From Flabesymbios commensalis (lineage: Eukaryota > Annelida > Polychaeta > Terebellida > Flabelligeridae): DNA of 64,000 bases. Both the position numbers and the translations under genes were made by a program. The DNA lies in assembly GCA_964017125.1 (NCBI GenBank), contig OZ024912.1, forward strand, positions 62,319,282-62,383,281. Direction: 5' to 3'. Below are positions 1 through 12,143 of this stretch, in pieces. The notes below the pieces were generated by a model. The model made no database searches. It was given only the letters and a program-made list of their open reading frames with translations, and had not been told where the DNA came from. The number at the start of each line of letters is the position of its first letter. The stretch's first letter is position 1.

Positions 1-1114
1 TAACATTAAGCTAACATTGACTAGCAACATTGTAATAATATCCCCAGTTTAAACTTGTTTAAGTCTGATGTCATACATCCACACACTGTCCTTATTGTCA
101 GGAATATCATTTCTATGGGCCTACACATAGGTTACATGAGGATAGGCCTATTCGTGTTATTTTTCTAGCAACTGTTTCAATCAGGCTTCTGCCGGTGAGG
201 CCTAATTAACTAGCTTTACCTATACACATCCATTAAAACCAACTTTACTAGCTTTTATTCATTCATAGCAATTAAATAAATAATTAATGTCCTAGTCAAT
301 ATCATCCTAAACTTCAGTGTACTCAGTATTGTCACATTCACCAACTTACAGTTCAGAGTGGTACTGCTCTGTACACACAACTTCTTCAGCCAAGTGCTTA
401 GTGACACTTTATATTCCATATTTAAAATATAAAAGCACAATTACACCACCTGCAGCTGGTTTAAAACTATGTTCTAAAATGCAAAGACACTATATTCCAC
501 CCATCCAATCATTTGCCCAGTAATGTTCTGTTGTCGGGCGAGCAGAGATTTTGCAATGTAAAACAAGGTGCCATTTTCCTACTTGGTAATTGTCATGAAG
601 TGTGTAGTAGTGTAAATCAGCTTTTAATGGGGGGTTAGAACTAGAAGCTGTTTTCACTCTGCTTGGCACCAGAATTTTAGTTACATGTCCTTAGTAAATA
701 GGCATTCTTGGACAAGGACCATTGCAACATTTTTCTGTTTGTAATTCTTGCAAAATAGATCTTCGACAAGGACCTTTGCATTAATTACTGCAAAATAACT
801 AAACTAAACTAAAACTAATGATTATAATAATGTCATCTATCTTGGCACTTAGGGATATTTTTCTTCGCGATTTTCAAGCCAGACTGTCAGAATGTAAAAT
901 ATATATTTTTCGTCCTGAGAAGGTAGCATAGATCCATCGGAAGCAAAAAAAGGATCGAGTGATGCATGGAAACTCGTGCACACGAGCCGCTAGGGCCATT
1001 TTGATAATAACATTTTGATCTACGCAAAGCTACGCTTAGTTGGTATCTTTATTTCCCATTGATCTACACATTAGAAGCTTTGTTTTTATCATATTTGTGC
1101 AGATACTTCAATGG
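1..1114. other. No gene seen
   Basis: AT-rich sequence with stops in all frames at short intervals. No domain-like peptide, RNA gene or clear repeat was recognised. Confidence 0.5.
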
Positions 1115-1243
1115 TCAAAATATGTGCTCAGCAACAAAGGTCTTATATGATTCCAGTCCTGTGGCAGATGTCTTCATTACATACATTATTACCTCGTAGA
1201 ACATAAAATATTTTGTTGCATTCTGATTTGCATGAATTTTTAC

Positions 1244-1584
1244 CTGTCGTAGCTGTGATATATTATCCTCTTGTCGTTTTAGAGAAGCGAAAGACAACTC
1301 ATGATGCTAGACCTCTTTGCATGCGCTTCGAAATCTAATGATATCTCACAGTTTGAAATACTTATAAGTTATAGTGATACCAGGAAGAATCTCATTATGG
1401 TGGCAGTTTTTATAGTAATGTCCCTTTCAACAGCAAACACTTTAAGTTTTCAATTTCTTGCTCCAATGCATGGTAAACGCCGATGTTTGTAAAGGGAATC
1501 CCAATCTTCCTTCACAATGAGCTCCCAAATTTCTGCATCACTTCCCTGTGTCCTCAACGTAGAGCCTACAAGCAGTATGTAATG
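1244..1584 (-). pseudogene. Decayed coding-like remnant, unknown family
   Basis: Three minus-strand stretches read like protein but are separated by stops and frame changes. The first (1584 down to 1450) includes SDAEIWELIVKEDWDSLYKH. The second, in another frame, gives ALEQEIENLKCLLLKG. The third (1306 down to 1244) gives LSFASLKRQEDNISQLRQ, preceded by an AG and followed by a GT, so it could be a small exon. I do not recognise the family. Either a decayed transposon or host pseudogene, or chance open sequence, would fit. The acidic, hydrophilic, Lys/Glu-rich composition is the main argument for former coding function. No intact start is visible. Confidence 0.25.
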
Positions 1585-1599
1585 CTATGTAATGCAATG

Positions 1600-3300
1600 C
1601 ACATGCAAATTGTTAGAAGCGGAGCAAGTTGAAATAATAATGAGCCTTCTCCTGTAAAAAAAATGAAAAGATGACTTTCTTGTAAATTAGCATGATTGCA
1701 GAAATACAGATCGTTTTTAAAACTGAATCATTCTGAAGATACAGTCGAGTGGCGCTTTCTCAGTGAGCAATGCTGAATGAGCAAGTTCAGGTGGATCGCT
1801 TTTGACTACTTTCTCATACGTGAACTTCTCATACGTGATATTTTCTCTTATGAGCTTTTGACATGTATTGTGTCTTTTGAATAAATTCTGTGCCATGATG
1901 CATCCTCCTCTGCTTATAGTTTACAAGATCATATGTTCTCAAATCATTTGCTGATACCATGGTATCCTTCAGATCCAGACAATGCATGACTCTGTACAAA
2001 TATTTAAAAAGTGACATGATCAGAGGAATGCTTCAACAAATTTTATTTTATTTGCTATCTATGCCAACATCAGTCCACGGCATAAGCAAAAAACAACTAT
2101 TTTATGACATTTAATTTCCACTGAAGACGGTGTCATACTATAACGTATCGTACTAGCGTATCCCAAGATTATCGATAGATTGTTCCTTGTCCCGAGACAC
2201 ACCTCTGGTAAGTTCCATGCAAATCCGTTCATTGCTTTGTAAGTAATCCTGCGGACAGATAAACAAACAGACAACCACACAAACCAACACGATCAAAAAC
2301 ATAACCTCCTTTGGGGGAAGTGACAATAATTGTGTTTAGATAATAATAATAATGTCTGTACGATATTCTGTAGGCACAATTCGCAAAACTAGGCCTATAG
2401 AAGTGGATGCACACGTTGTCAAAGAGAGCTCTCTGAATATAAGAGGTGAGTTTACATCATGACGACTACAGCTATCATATCGTAAATGATACAGAACATT
2501 ATATATAAAATAGTGCATGCCATCGATTTTGAATGTTTATATCATAATATGTATGGAAGCACTTAAGCCGCGTAACATAAATGTAAATGCTATGAGATGA
2601 TTTTATAGTCGTAATATAGCTGTTGAGCTGATTTTAGCCTACTCTATATTTTCCTGGACTACAGCTAGCCTTCTAAATGCTGATAATTAAATAGATATAT
2701 GTTGATTTCTAATCAAAAGTATTGTATTTGTTGATTGCTGGAGCACACATCATTGAAAATATTTATCCTTTTCAGTCAATGCCACTTTCTCGGGAAATGT
2801 ACAGGAAATGTGTGTGATACCATGGAATTGACAATTTGTGTACGATATGATTTCATTTGCTGTCACTTGAAACTGTGGATCGCGTTAGCGAGACATAGGT
2901 TCAAGTGGCCTAGAATTGCATTGCCTGGGAAAAAATACGCTTTCAAAATCATTTCAACGTTTTTTCAAAACAGAAATATTGACCAACATTAGGTGAATGC
3001 CTGTAAAAAAACTGAAATATTTTCAATTAGTGTTTAAACAGGTATTTTCATTAATGTCAATGACTGCTAAATATCCCGTATGGTAATGCGCCACTTAAAG
3101 ATTGAGGGGGCGTTTTTTATGCGGCTTAGCACATTCTTGTTTCAGGTCGACATGACAACCCGCCCGGACACATTAAACAATGATCAAAGGGTAATAAAAA
3201 TGCAATATGTATAAGGCGATGAAGACGAACAATTCTCTAACTGATTTATCATATGATTGCATCGTCTCCTTACGAATGAAACGGATATAGTGTACATTTT
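1600..3300. other. No gene seen
   Basis: AT-rich sequence. An 85-codon open frame at 2735-2992 follows a good polypyrimidine-AG at about 2776, but its peptide is not recognisable and it is not called a gene. Confidence 0.4.
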
Positions 3301-3323
3301 AAATTTAACAGACGGGGTCGATA

Positions 3324-3446
3324 ATGGCGGAAGAAGAATGCCTGCGCGGAGAGCCTGACGCAGAAAATGGGCGCCAGGAACATGCAGCTTCCTACGGTTT
3401 GGAGACAAACGACTCTCCTCTTCTCATGTTTTTATACGGCATACAG
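3324..3446 (+). CDS. Putative first coding exon (membrane-protein N-terminus?)
   Basis: ATG in a favourable context (ataATGG) opens 41 codons in exact phase 0 up to CAG followed by GTAACC, a plausible splice donor; the frame stops two codons into the intron. The peptide begins MAEEECLRGE, is acidic and polar for about 30 residues, then turns hydrophobic (SPLLMFLYGIQ). That layout, an acidic cytosolic tail running into a first membrane segment, is typical of multi-pass transporters. The block from YGLE to LYGIQ loosely resembles the start of nucleobase/ascorbate transporters (SLC23/NAT), where a Y-x-x-E/D...P...G-L-Q motif opens the first helix; this is a guess. The stretch is richer in CpG and GC than its flanks. 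No second exon was found downstream before the LINE and the assembly gap. Confidence 0.5.
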
Positions 3447-4782
3447 GTAACCTAGGAAACACGAGACCTATGTCTCTTTGATTTTAAATAGTGTGACGCT
3501 GAGGCACGCTTGTATAAGGTTGGAATACGAACGTGTCTCACTGCCGCAATCCACAACCCGGGGCACGACAGATTGTCAATACTGTTTATTAATTCTGTCT
3601 AGTGAGCCTTCAAATGAATAAAGGGAAACAGGGTATCATCACATAATATGATAATTATCGCACGTAATATTTGAATCTTGAAACCCATTCATAATATTCT
3701 CAGTTAGAATATGTTAATACCATTTCATGTTATTATAATGCCACAGCATGCACTCATAATACGAAATCGTGATTTAACCTGAAACATTCTGCCATTGCAA
3801 TGCCACATCACATACCTTGTTCATAATACAATATGCTTTATTTTAAAGCCATATTTTGACATTATGATGCCAATTGCGAAAGAAATTGTTCCATATCCTA
3901 ACATTATGATGCCACATTGTGCCAACGAAATGAATGTAATGCTGACATTGCAATGCTGTGTTCTGACAAAATAATTAAATATGTAATATAATATCACTGA
4001 GAACTCATCTCATGATATCTAAGTACCGGAGTATGATATATAGTGGTGATGCCATTTTGATATCACACGTCTGATTGTGATATTACAGTGGTATAGAAAT
4101 GGTATAATGGGATGGTCAATAATGCCTGAGAATTACTGAAATGTACGAGCTCTTACAACGCAGTATTTTTGTATAAACCGTGGAGACATACGTATTTTTC
4201 TCAAGTGGAAATAAACTCCAAAGTCGGACCCCGCGCTGAAAGGGTTAAAAAATCAAAGGTTTTAAATTTCTAATTATTTAGATCCTGAAATGCGCTTGTT
4301 TCATAACTAAATGGACATAACGGTAATATAATTGTCGCATTGTCTTGTAGTCGTAAAATCAATGACATACATACATAATACAGTCGTAAGACTTAGATAT
4401 GATAATAAATGACACATATAAAAGCCAGTTTATTACCCAACAATGATGGAATATACATGGTGATTATTTACAATGAACAGTAATTATTGTAAATTTCATT
4501 ATACTTGAAACCCCTTTTATTAAGCTACATAATATGTATCGGCTTTGGGAAAAATCGTTGAATCCTTACCCACATAAAACTACGGATTGACTTAGCAATA
4601 GCGTGGTTAATACCTCTTATGTACGTTTATGAGGCATAAAATCGTTAGCTGGAATGACGAGCTATGCACATGATATTGTTCATTTAAATATAAATATAAA
4701 ACTGCAAAGACTTATCACTTTTTAAAAGTTGATCACGAAAAAGACAACAGAAGTCCGTACATTTGATTTTACATTATTTTTT
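3447..4782. other. Intergenic or intron, no gene seen
   Basis: AT-rich with many short words of the ATAATATG and CATTATGATGCC type between 3640 and 4100, suggesting an old, diverged tandem repeat. At 4236-4248 CTGAAAGGGTTAA resembles the right end of a TTAA-flanked piggyBac-like MITE. Confidence 0.4.
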
Positions 4783-4979
4783 ACATTCATTCATTCATTC
4801 ATTCATTCATTCATTCATTCATTCATTCATTCATTCATTCATTCATTCATTCATTCATTCATTCATTCATTCATTCATTTATTTATTCATTTATTCATTC
4901 ATTCATTCATTCATTCATTCATTCATTCATTCATTCATTCATTCATTCATTCATTCAATCAATCATTCATTTATTTATC
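4783..4979 (+). repeat. (ATTC)n microsatellite
   Basis: About 45 nearly perfect copies of the 4-bp unit ATTC with a few ATTT/ATTTA variants. It is open in several frames and so yields Phe-Ile-His-Ser repeats, which are not a protein. Confidence 0.97.
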
Positions 4980-5039
4980 TGCCCATTCATATAGTAGTAG
5001 ACCATTAAAGCAGTTGAATACACACAGACCCACACAAAC

Positions 5040-6430
5040 TCAGTGCCTAACGACAATAGACAGCACAATAAACTCGGCGACCCACTCCCAACAGCATTGT
5101 TGAAAAAATACTATCACAGCACATCTACCTATACCATGTCAAATATTAAACTTGTCTCTGAAATCTGGTGTCTTTCCTGCGATGTTCAAGGCAGCAGATG
5201 TGACACCCCTCATACAAAAACGCGCACTTGACCAAGACTCTTTGAAAAATTACCGTCCAGTATAAAATCTTGCTATCAACTTATTGAGAAAGTTGTGCTA
5301 AGACGACTCAGTAAGCACATGTCTGATTATGGCCTTGGTGAACCGCTCCAATCAGCCTGCAGACCAATAATACACTCCACAGAGACGGCACTTATGATAG
5401 TACAGCATGAGCTGGATAAAGGCCGGAGTGTGGCACTGGTTCTTCTAGATCTCAGTGCTGCATTTGATACCATCAATCCCGTTGGAGTGATAAATACCCT
5501 GGAACAGCATATTGGCGTGAAAGGTGTGGCACTGAGCTGGTTCAGGAACTACCTAAATAAGATAAATCAAAGGATTAGGATTGGTATAACAGTATCAAAG
5601 CCAGCTAAGTTGACAAGGGGAGTACCACAGGGCTTTGTTTTGGGTACTGTGTTGTTCACAACTTATACCATGCCCATTTCTACTATTTGTAAGAGACATG
5701 GCGTCAAATATCACATATATGCAGATGATACCAAGCTCTACATCACGTTTGATCTATCTATCTATCCCTAGAGATCGCGAACATGCACTTTCAAAATTGA
5801 AAAAAATGTATCCAAGGATGCCCATTCACGAGCTACAATTAAACGATGACTGAGTTTATTATCTTCCAGTCCAAATATCATGAGAATAGATACTCTACAT
5901 CTTCATTAAATTTTCAGAATATGATATTTAAACCTAGTGATTCTGTGAGGAGCCTTGGTGCCTATTTTGACAAGTACATGACTATGGAGCGCCATGTGTC
6001 GGAGTTGTGCAGATCGTCACATTATCATTTGCGCCAAATTGAACAAAATCGTAAATAGTTAACCAGAGATGCATGTTCCAATGCAGTTTGCTCTGCAGTC
6101 CTCAGTAGACTTGATTACTCAAATGCCCTGCTAGGGAGTTTGACAAAAATGGACTCGATTCGGCTGCAACGTGTCTAAAATCGCGCTGCTCGTTTGGTCA
6201 CTCGGTCTAAGACCCAAGATCACATTACCCCTGTTCTACGTGACTTGCACTGGTTACCAGTTAGTTTAAGGATTGACTTTAAGTTGTGTTTATATCTGTA
6301 CAAGGCATTGAAAAAAAACGCTCCCATTTGCATCTCGGATGAGCTCAGTCTCTATGAACCTGAAAGACCCTTACGCTCCAGCTATGCTGGGCCTTTATAC
6401 ACTGTTAGTGGTGGACGCAAAGAGGTGTCG
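5040..6430 (+). mobile_element. Broken non-LTR retrotransposon (LINE), CR1/L2-like RT
   Basis: Plus-strand remnant of a LINE reverse-transcriptase ORF, 5'-truncated and running into an assembly gap. In order: a segment with SLKSGVFPAMFKAADVTPL and LKNYRPV before 5290 (pre-RT region), the RT core, a thumb-like block with SVRSLGAYFDKYMTMERHVS near 5945-6005, then RLDYSNALL and ITPVLRDLHWLPVSLRIDFK up to about 6290. This order and wording match the CR1/L2/Rex group of APE-type LINEs. At least four frame changes or stops break it, so it is dead. The missing 3' end probably lies in the N run. Confidence 0.9.
5295..5771 (+). pseudogene. LINE reverse transcriptase core fragment
   Basis: The longest surviving open part of the LINE at 5040-6430. 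It carries LLDLSAAFDTI (RT motif with the first catalytic Asp), LTRGVPQGFVLGTVLF (the GxPQGSxLGP template-grip motif with Ser replaced by Phe), and YADDTKLY at 5718-5741 (catalytic YADD). The enzyme would copy LINE RNA at a nicked target. The stop soon after YADD and the frame changes on both sides make it a pseudogene. Confidence 0.92.
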
Positions 6431-6630
6431 NNNNNNNNNNNNNNNNNNNNNNNNNNNNNNNNNNNNNNNNNNNNNNNNNNNNNNNNNNNNNNNNNNNNNN
6501 NNNNNNNNNNNNNNNNNNNNNNNNNNNNNNNNNNNNNNNNNNNNNNNNNNNNNNNNNNNNNNNNNNNNNNNNNNNNNNNNNNNNNNNNNNNNNNNNNNNN
6601 NNNNNNNNNNNNNNNNNNNNNNNNNNNNNN
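6431..6630. other. Assembly gap (200 N)
   Basis: Exactly 200 undetermined bases, likely a scaffolding gap of arbitrary size. It interrupts the 3' part of the LINE. The 'proteins' of X residues spanning it are artefacts. Confidence 0.99.
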
Positions 6631-9600
6631 AATAATGCAGATTTATTTCGTACTCGAAGTACATAATACATAGTAGGCCTATTATGTAGGCCTATAGTAT
6701 ATTTTGTATATGTACATAGCCTAAATTATGTCGTTTTCGAGGGGTGTTTGACGACGCAATGCATCATAGTTATTATCTGTAATAATAATAGCTTCGTTTA
6801 CAAAGAGTAAACCATTTAGGATATCGTACTATTACATTTGTAATGGGCTCTCTTTATACACATGCAATAATACAGTAATTAAAATATGTACAAAAAAATG
6901 GTAGATTAGAAGACAAGATTTTTTAATTATTACTTATTTATCTGTGTCTATCTATAAGCTGAAGAATATTATAAGTTAAAATAGACAAGCGTTACCTTTT
7001 TGGCTACATCCTAATTTTCTTTATTTTGTTTTAATTACTTCATACGGGGGTGTCTATGTCTCATTTACATATTCACCCGTATATCACTCCAATTGAATGC
7101 ATACAAGGTATATTTTTCATCAAGTCGCATAGCAGGACTGCATTATTTCTGGCTACAAATAATTACTATATATATTTTAAACTACAAACATTAAGCGATT
7201 GTTATCAGATAATATAAGTAAATATAATTAATATAAGTATAGAAAGTATATAAGTTTAATCCTAAGCATATAGACATAACACATAACATATCATATAATG
7301 AATATAAGTATAGAAAATAAGTGAGTCTGACCTGTTAAAACGGGTAGACATTTTATTACCGCTTAAAGTTATTATTTATTATTCACCGGCTCCACTTGTC
7401 GTGTATGTTCTGCAACATTTAGTAAATAATATTAATAATTATTAATTAGTAAATTAATATATGATACATACATATTTAATAAATAAATATTTATTAAATA
7501 TTTATTCATTAACTTTAACCATTACCCTGTTACATAATCGTGTTAATAAGTTGATGAAAGGATTAACACCTTTTACGGTTAATCAACAGGTATATCTTAC
7601 CTAAGTTCATCGTATTAACCGATATATCATAGACGACAAGTAAAATATATTTTGTATTTTTGTCAAATTAACATGTGAATGAAGATATTTATACTAGGCC
7701 TATTATGAATATATAATATATATAGATATGTATACAATGCGACTAGGTATAGTTCGCTGCTGGACTGGAAGGGTTGATTAGCCACCGGCGACTCATCACG
7801 TTAGGCGACTGACTGCTATTATAACAATTCACATATTATGGACATATTAAGAAGCCGAAATAATTTTACCCCTGATTGCTTCGCTAGCTTTAACCCTTTC
7901 AGTACGTGAGCCGTGACGGCGTCGCCGGGAGGCAGGAGGCCTAGATGGTTACCACTGGTTACGTACATATATTAAATACAGTAGTTACCCGCTAGCAAGA
8001 ATCGTTATGTCAGTATGGATAGGTCACCGACAGGGTTGATTGACAGGAGTTTTCAAACACTGATTGGTCAACATCTCCCTCCATCTCACAGGGCCGGTTA
8101 GCTATAGCTATCACAATGATTGACGGGTCTCGTAAGATCTCACGTTGAGAGTGTTATTTCACGTTATTTGTGCGGTATTTGTTCAGTAAATAACCTTGTC
8201 CTAGATCAAATCAACAAGGCAATGTTTTAAATGTAGTTAGTGCTTATTTAAAATGTATTGTCAACCGTTTAATAAATATAAATATAGCAAAGATACTTGA
8301 TAAGAGTAAAGGTTATTATTGACCATGGATTAGAATTGTGTATTTTTAAAAAAATTGTGCGACTTGTCACAAGGCATGCTCACACCATGTTCACTAGTGA
8401 TTACGAACAACTACACGTTTTTTAAGCACACATAACTCATATACCAATAATAAATACATATATGTAGATAATTATATTGTGTTGCTCCTATGTATATCTG
8501 TTAGCTAGAGAGCTTGGCGGTAGAGGTAATTTACATGGGCATTGATCTCCCTCGTGGGCTGAGAAGGTGCCATTTATTACGTGAGTGCTGAACAAACAAG
8601 CACACATTCACACTTGCTTGTATTTTAATCCGTTTTATTAGCAAATGTTTCACCTCAAACTAAACAACTTTCACCCAATGGTTACGTTTTAAAATCGTTT
8701 TTCCTCTTTCTTAAGTTTCACCCGCTCGAAGTTATAAATATTTTGCTGCCCAGACACACAACTTTAAGGGGATAGGAATTACTGATATTATTTCAGTAAT
8801 TTAAGTAAATCATTTGCAAATCTTGATGTTTGAACACACATTTATTTCTTTGCCAGCCAGCGCAGGATCTGTGCAGGGAATATAATGACAATAATAAGAC
8901 ATGGGCACAGTCAGGGACTATCAACACTTCTTTGACGGGATTTAAAAAAAATGACTGGCGATGAATAACTATAACTAACTGTTATTATTCACGATAATTA
9001 TATTCAATAAGTATTCACGTATACAGTTCTTTGTTGAAAGTATTTAAATACAATACGAATATTTGTATTCATAATTTATCATGATTATCGAATAATCGAA
9101 TAGAGATGAATACGACTACAGAATAAAAAAATACGCCATCCTTGCCTAAATGTTTGCTAAAATAAGTAGGCTTACGTGAAAGAGATCGAATGTCTTGTTA
9201 TTTTGATTAGTATATATTTCATTGAAATTAGCAGGCCCTACATGTTTCTAGTAATCTCTTGTAAACGTTTGTAAGCGTTTGTAAACGTTTGTACATATAT
9301 GGTCCAAAGGGTTAAACACTTAACCTTAAGCTTGACATGATTTCTGTTGACATTACAGAAAGAAATTAAAACTATTGTTTTAAACGAAATTTACCACTAG
9401 AAGGAGGAGGTTCGCTTAACAACATTTCCTAGTGAATTAACGTATTTGTAATATATTAAATTTAATTATTATTTATTATATTGATAATAAAGTCGATCAA
9501 AGCATACATGTATACAACAAATACTGTATCACCGGATATATAAACAGCAAAACAGAGGAAAAGATGTGTGGTCCTAAGCCTACATTACGACCACAGACAC

Positions 9601-11347
9601 TACGACACTATATATATATAGTGCACAGGGCGTCAGACGGTAAACACATATTTCTGGTTAAACTGAGCTACCGGGATCCAGAAATCAAATACAAATTGTT
9701 ATATTAGGGTTACATGCTGGCAGCCTCCCAGTTTCAAGCTCATCAAACAGATTGGTAGAGCGATAAGGAGTGTGACAGTCTTTGATCTCCAGTCAGGGAG
9801 CTTCATGACATAATATTCACGTGCCTAACATCTATGAACTCTCCTCACTAACACGATACATTCGCCTCTTACACTCACACCCGGCCTAGTTTTATATTGA
9901 CATGTGACGCCCAACTTTGAATTATCAGGTAGTCAAATAGTGGCACTCTGGGCACCCTTCGGACTCTAGGTTTAAAAACACGCATTGCTTGTGAATTTAC
10001 AGTCCACTGGCTCTAAATCACCATTTTACATAATAAAATTATATCAAGTATTAAATTTTGACATGTTCCCACGAGGAATATTCTTCATTAAGCTTATTGA
10101 AGTAATGTTTTGTGAATTTCTAGCTTACAAACGCTGAGTCATTTAGAATACATAACCGCTAAAGGTGGATCATTTTCACTAAGTGATATCCACAGCTGTT
10201 TGACCCTCCATGCTCCCTCAATTCTGGTCAAGACAACGGGGGAGCTACATTAGTAGTACCTCATGCGCTCATCAGTCGCTCACGTTAGGTAATCGTGGTG
10301 CTTCACGCCACGTCCCGATGTTAGGAAGGTGGTGAAAATGTCGGGAGCGGGTCATCAAAGCCATAAAATCTGCCAAGGTGATAGCGATACACTGCTATTT
10401 TGATAAGCTGGGGAATCAGGGCTAGGCTGGATTCATTTCCCTTTTCAATTATAGATTTAATTATTTTGTCTAATTCCACATACCTATAGACATACCCGGA
10501 AAATCAACTAATATAATCTGAATAAATTACATATTGTATTTTACGAAAAAACTGTGTTGAAAACGTTTAGCGCAATTCTTGCAAATCTTATTTATTTATT
10601 TATTCATTTATATTGTATTGTGAAACTACACAATGCATGTTGAAGTTTATTATACATTTCCTCAACGCACTTGTTTAGCTGGATTTTACTGTAATTATAT
10701 AGATAATCATAGGCCTACGTTATCATATACATCGCTGTCATAAACATCACGGAATACCTTGCCAACATTTTCCGCTGTACTTTCACTGTGCTGGTACAGT
10801 TGCATAACATAACATCGGTTTATCATAATTATTCCATATATGCAAATTAAATGTAAAATATTTAAATCATTTATAAAACATTTTTGTATTTCTAATAAAC
10901 TGATAACAAGGTCGTTGATAAAAATGAGTAAGATCACTAGAGTAATATTATCCCTGATCTCTCATTGGTCTGAGATTTAACACTTCTTGCCACAGCACTA
11001 CATAACTACTATTATATCAACTACTATATCAACTACTATTATATAAGTGCATACACTTGGTATTCAATTGGTCAATAAAATATGTTTTAAACTAAGTGCA
11101 TACACTTATATTCGAACAAAAAAAAATATTCAAGAAAACCACATGAACTTATATTCGAACATGAAATTATCCTGACAAAAATATTTGAACATATAAAATG
11201 AAGATTATTTTTATTTTGCATCAATATTCTAATAAGTATATGCAATAAGTTTAACATACTAACCAGTGTGTTAACGACGTAGCTGAAAACGAGCTTATAA
11301 TATAGGTGAAATGTTACTGATTCTAACAAATCTATTTTCGACTTGAT
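6631..11347. other. Long AT-rich stretch, no gene seen
   Basis: Nothing coding was recognised. There are AT palindromes around 7425-7505, degenerate 'aatataagtatagaaa' repeats near 7230-7320, and a small GTAAACGTTT-type repeat near 9262-9295. TTAACCCTTT at 7890 and AAAGGGTTAA at 9306-9315 could be the outer ends of a TTAA-flanked DNA element of about 1.4 kb, but their similarity does not extend inward. A short ATG-to-GT open piece at 10338-10377 has a weak donor and is not called. Confidence 0.4.
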
Positions 11348-11680
11348 AAATTGTGGCCATGAAATGAAATGAATCGGGCTTTAGGCCACCTTTGTGCACA
11401 TATAGGCTAAACTGGGCCAGGAGAACCTCCTGAGGATGGTGAGATGAATGAGATGACACTGTCCTCCAGACACAGGATTTGAAATTCGAGCCTTGGCGGT
11501 CTGAGGCCGAGCACGCTACCTCTCGGTCACGGAGGCTCCCCACAATACTGAGTTTCAGTGGATGGGGAAGAAACTTTTTTTTACTTTCAAACCGCCGAGA
11601 CCGGGAACCGAACCCCGAACTCTAGCGTGATAGGCAGCGGTGCTAACCACTACCCTATGGCCCCCGCCCAAATTGTGGCC
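11348..11680 (-). mobile_element. Dimeric tRNA-derived SINE, copy 1
   Basis: Minus-strand SINE body at 11359-11669 between perfect 11-bp target-site duplications, AAATTGTGGCC at 11348-11358 and 11670-11680. The head has a tRNA-like A box (TAGTGGTTAGC, complement of 11642-11652) and B box (GGTTCGGTTCC, complement of 11604-11614). About 100 bp on comes a second tRNA-like unit with an A box (GACCGAGAGGTAGC, 11515-11528) and a B-box-like block (11475-11492). The tail is an ATTTC repeat. It would be transcribed by RNA polymerase III and mobilised by a LINE. The exact duplication implies a fairly recent insertion. A second copy with the same layout is at 17319-17658. Confidence 0.9.
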
Positions 11681-11992
11681 AAGTCTTAATTAGCCGTGAG
11701 CGCCCATAGAAATCACAACACACAACCGTACCGTCGCAATCTGTGGCTCAAACCTTTAGTTTCAGATACAGTTTGGGATATAAGAAATTGAGTTCGCAAG
11801 CTGCATTATATAGAGCAAATAGATCACTTTTATGATAAAAATGTCAAAGCTCACATACATGTAACTCAATATATCTTTTATCGTTTTATTCCAATATAGT
11901 TTTTATACTTAAATAGTGTGTGAACATGGTCAACGAAAACGAAAATAAAGTAAATTATTCCAATATCTATCTATCTATCTATATATATATAT

Positions 11993-12143
11993 ACTGTAGA
12001 TCTGGTAATTTTTGAGTGTTTAAATTTTCCTTTTTCTTTAGTAGCGCTATTATAATAAAAAAATTCGCGAGATCCTTGAATTCGCAAATTTGTCTTCCTC
12101 GCTAAAATTCGAGAAAATTAAAACCTCGCGAATATTATAGTCC
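11993..12143 (+). repeat. MITE copy at left end, related to 54547-54761
   Basis: After ACTGTAGATCTGGTAAT the sequence follows the reverse complement of the MITE at 54547-54761, with one internal deletion, down to GCGAATATTA. This suggests that the MITE derives from the end of the larger family, or that it inserted into the left terminus here. Confidence 0.6.

Noticed and set aside
2735-2992. 85-codon frame after a good splice acceptor
   Set aside because: The peptide is not recognisable and the surrounding signals are weak; kept only as a note.
4729-5103. Phe-Ile-His-Ser repeat protein (also at 40208-40639, minus)
   Set aside because: Translation of a 4-bp microsatellite.
6194-6673. Open frames through the N run
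   Set aside because: Undetermined bases translated as X; only the LINE remnant before 6430 is real.
7890-9315. 1.4-kb TTAA-flanked DNA transposon
   Set aside because: Only about 10 bp of the ends match; no inward similarity or transposase.
10338-10377. Short ATG-to-GT piece reading MSGAGHQSHKICQ
   Set aside because: The donor (GTGATA) is weak and there is no other support.
11604-11652. tRNA gene
   Set aside because: The A and B boxes belong to a SINE head, with no proper tRNA fold or length; the same holds at 17.6, 36.2 and 41.2 kb.
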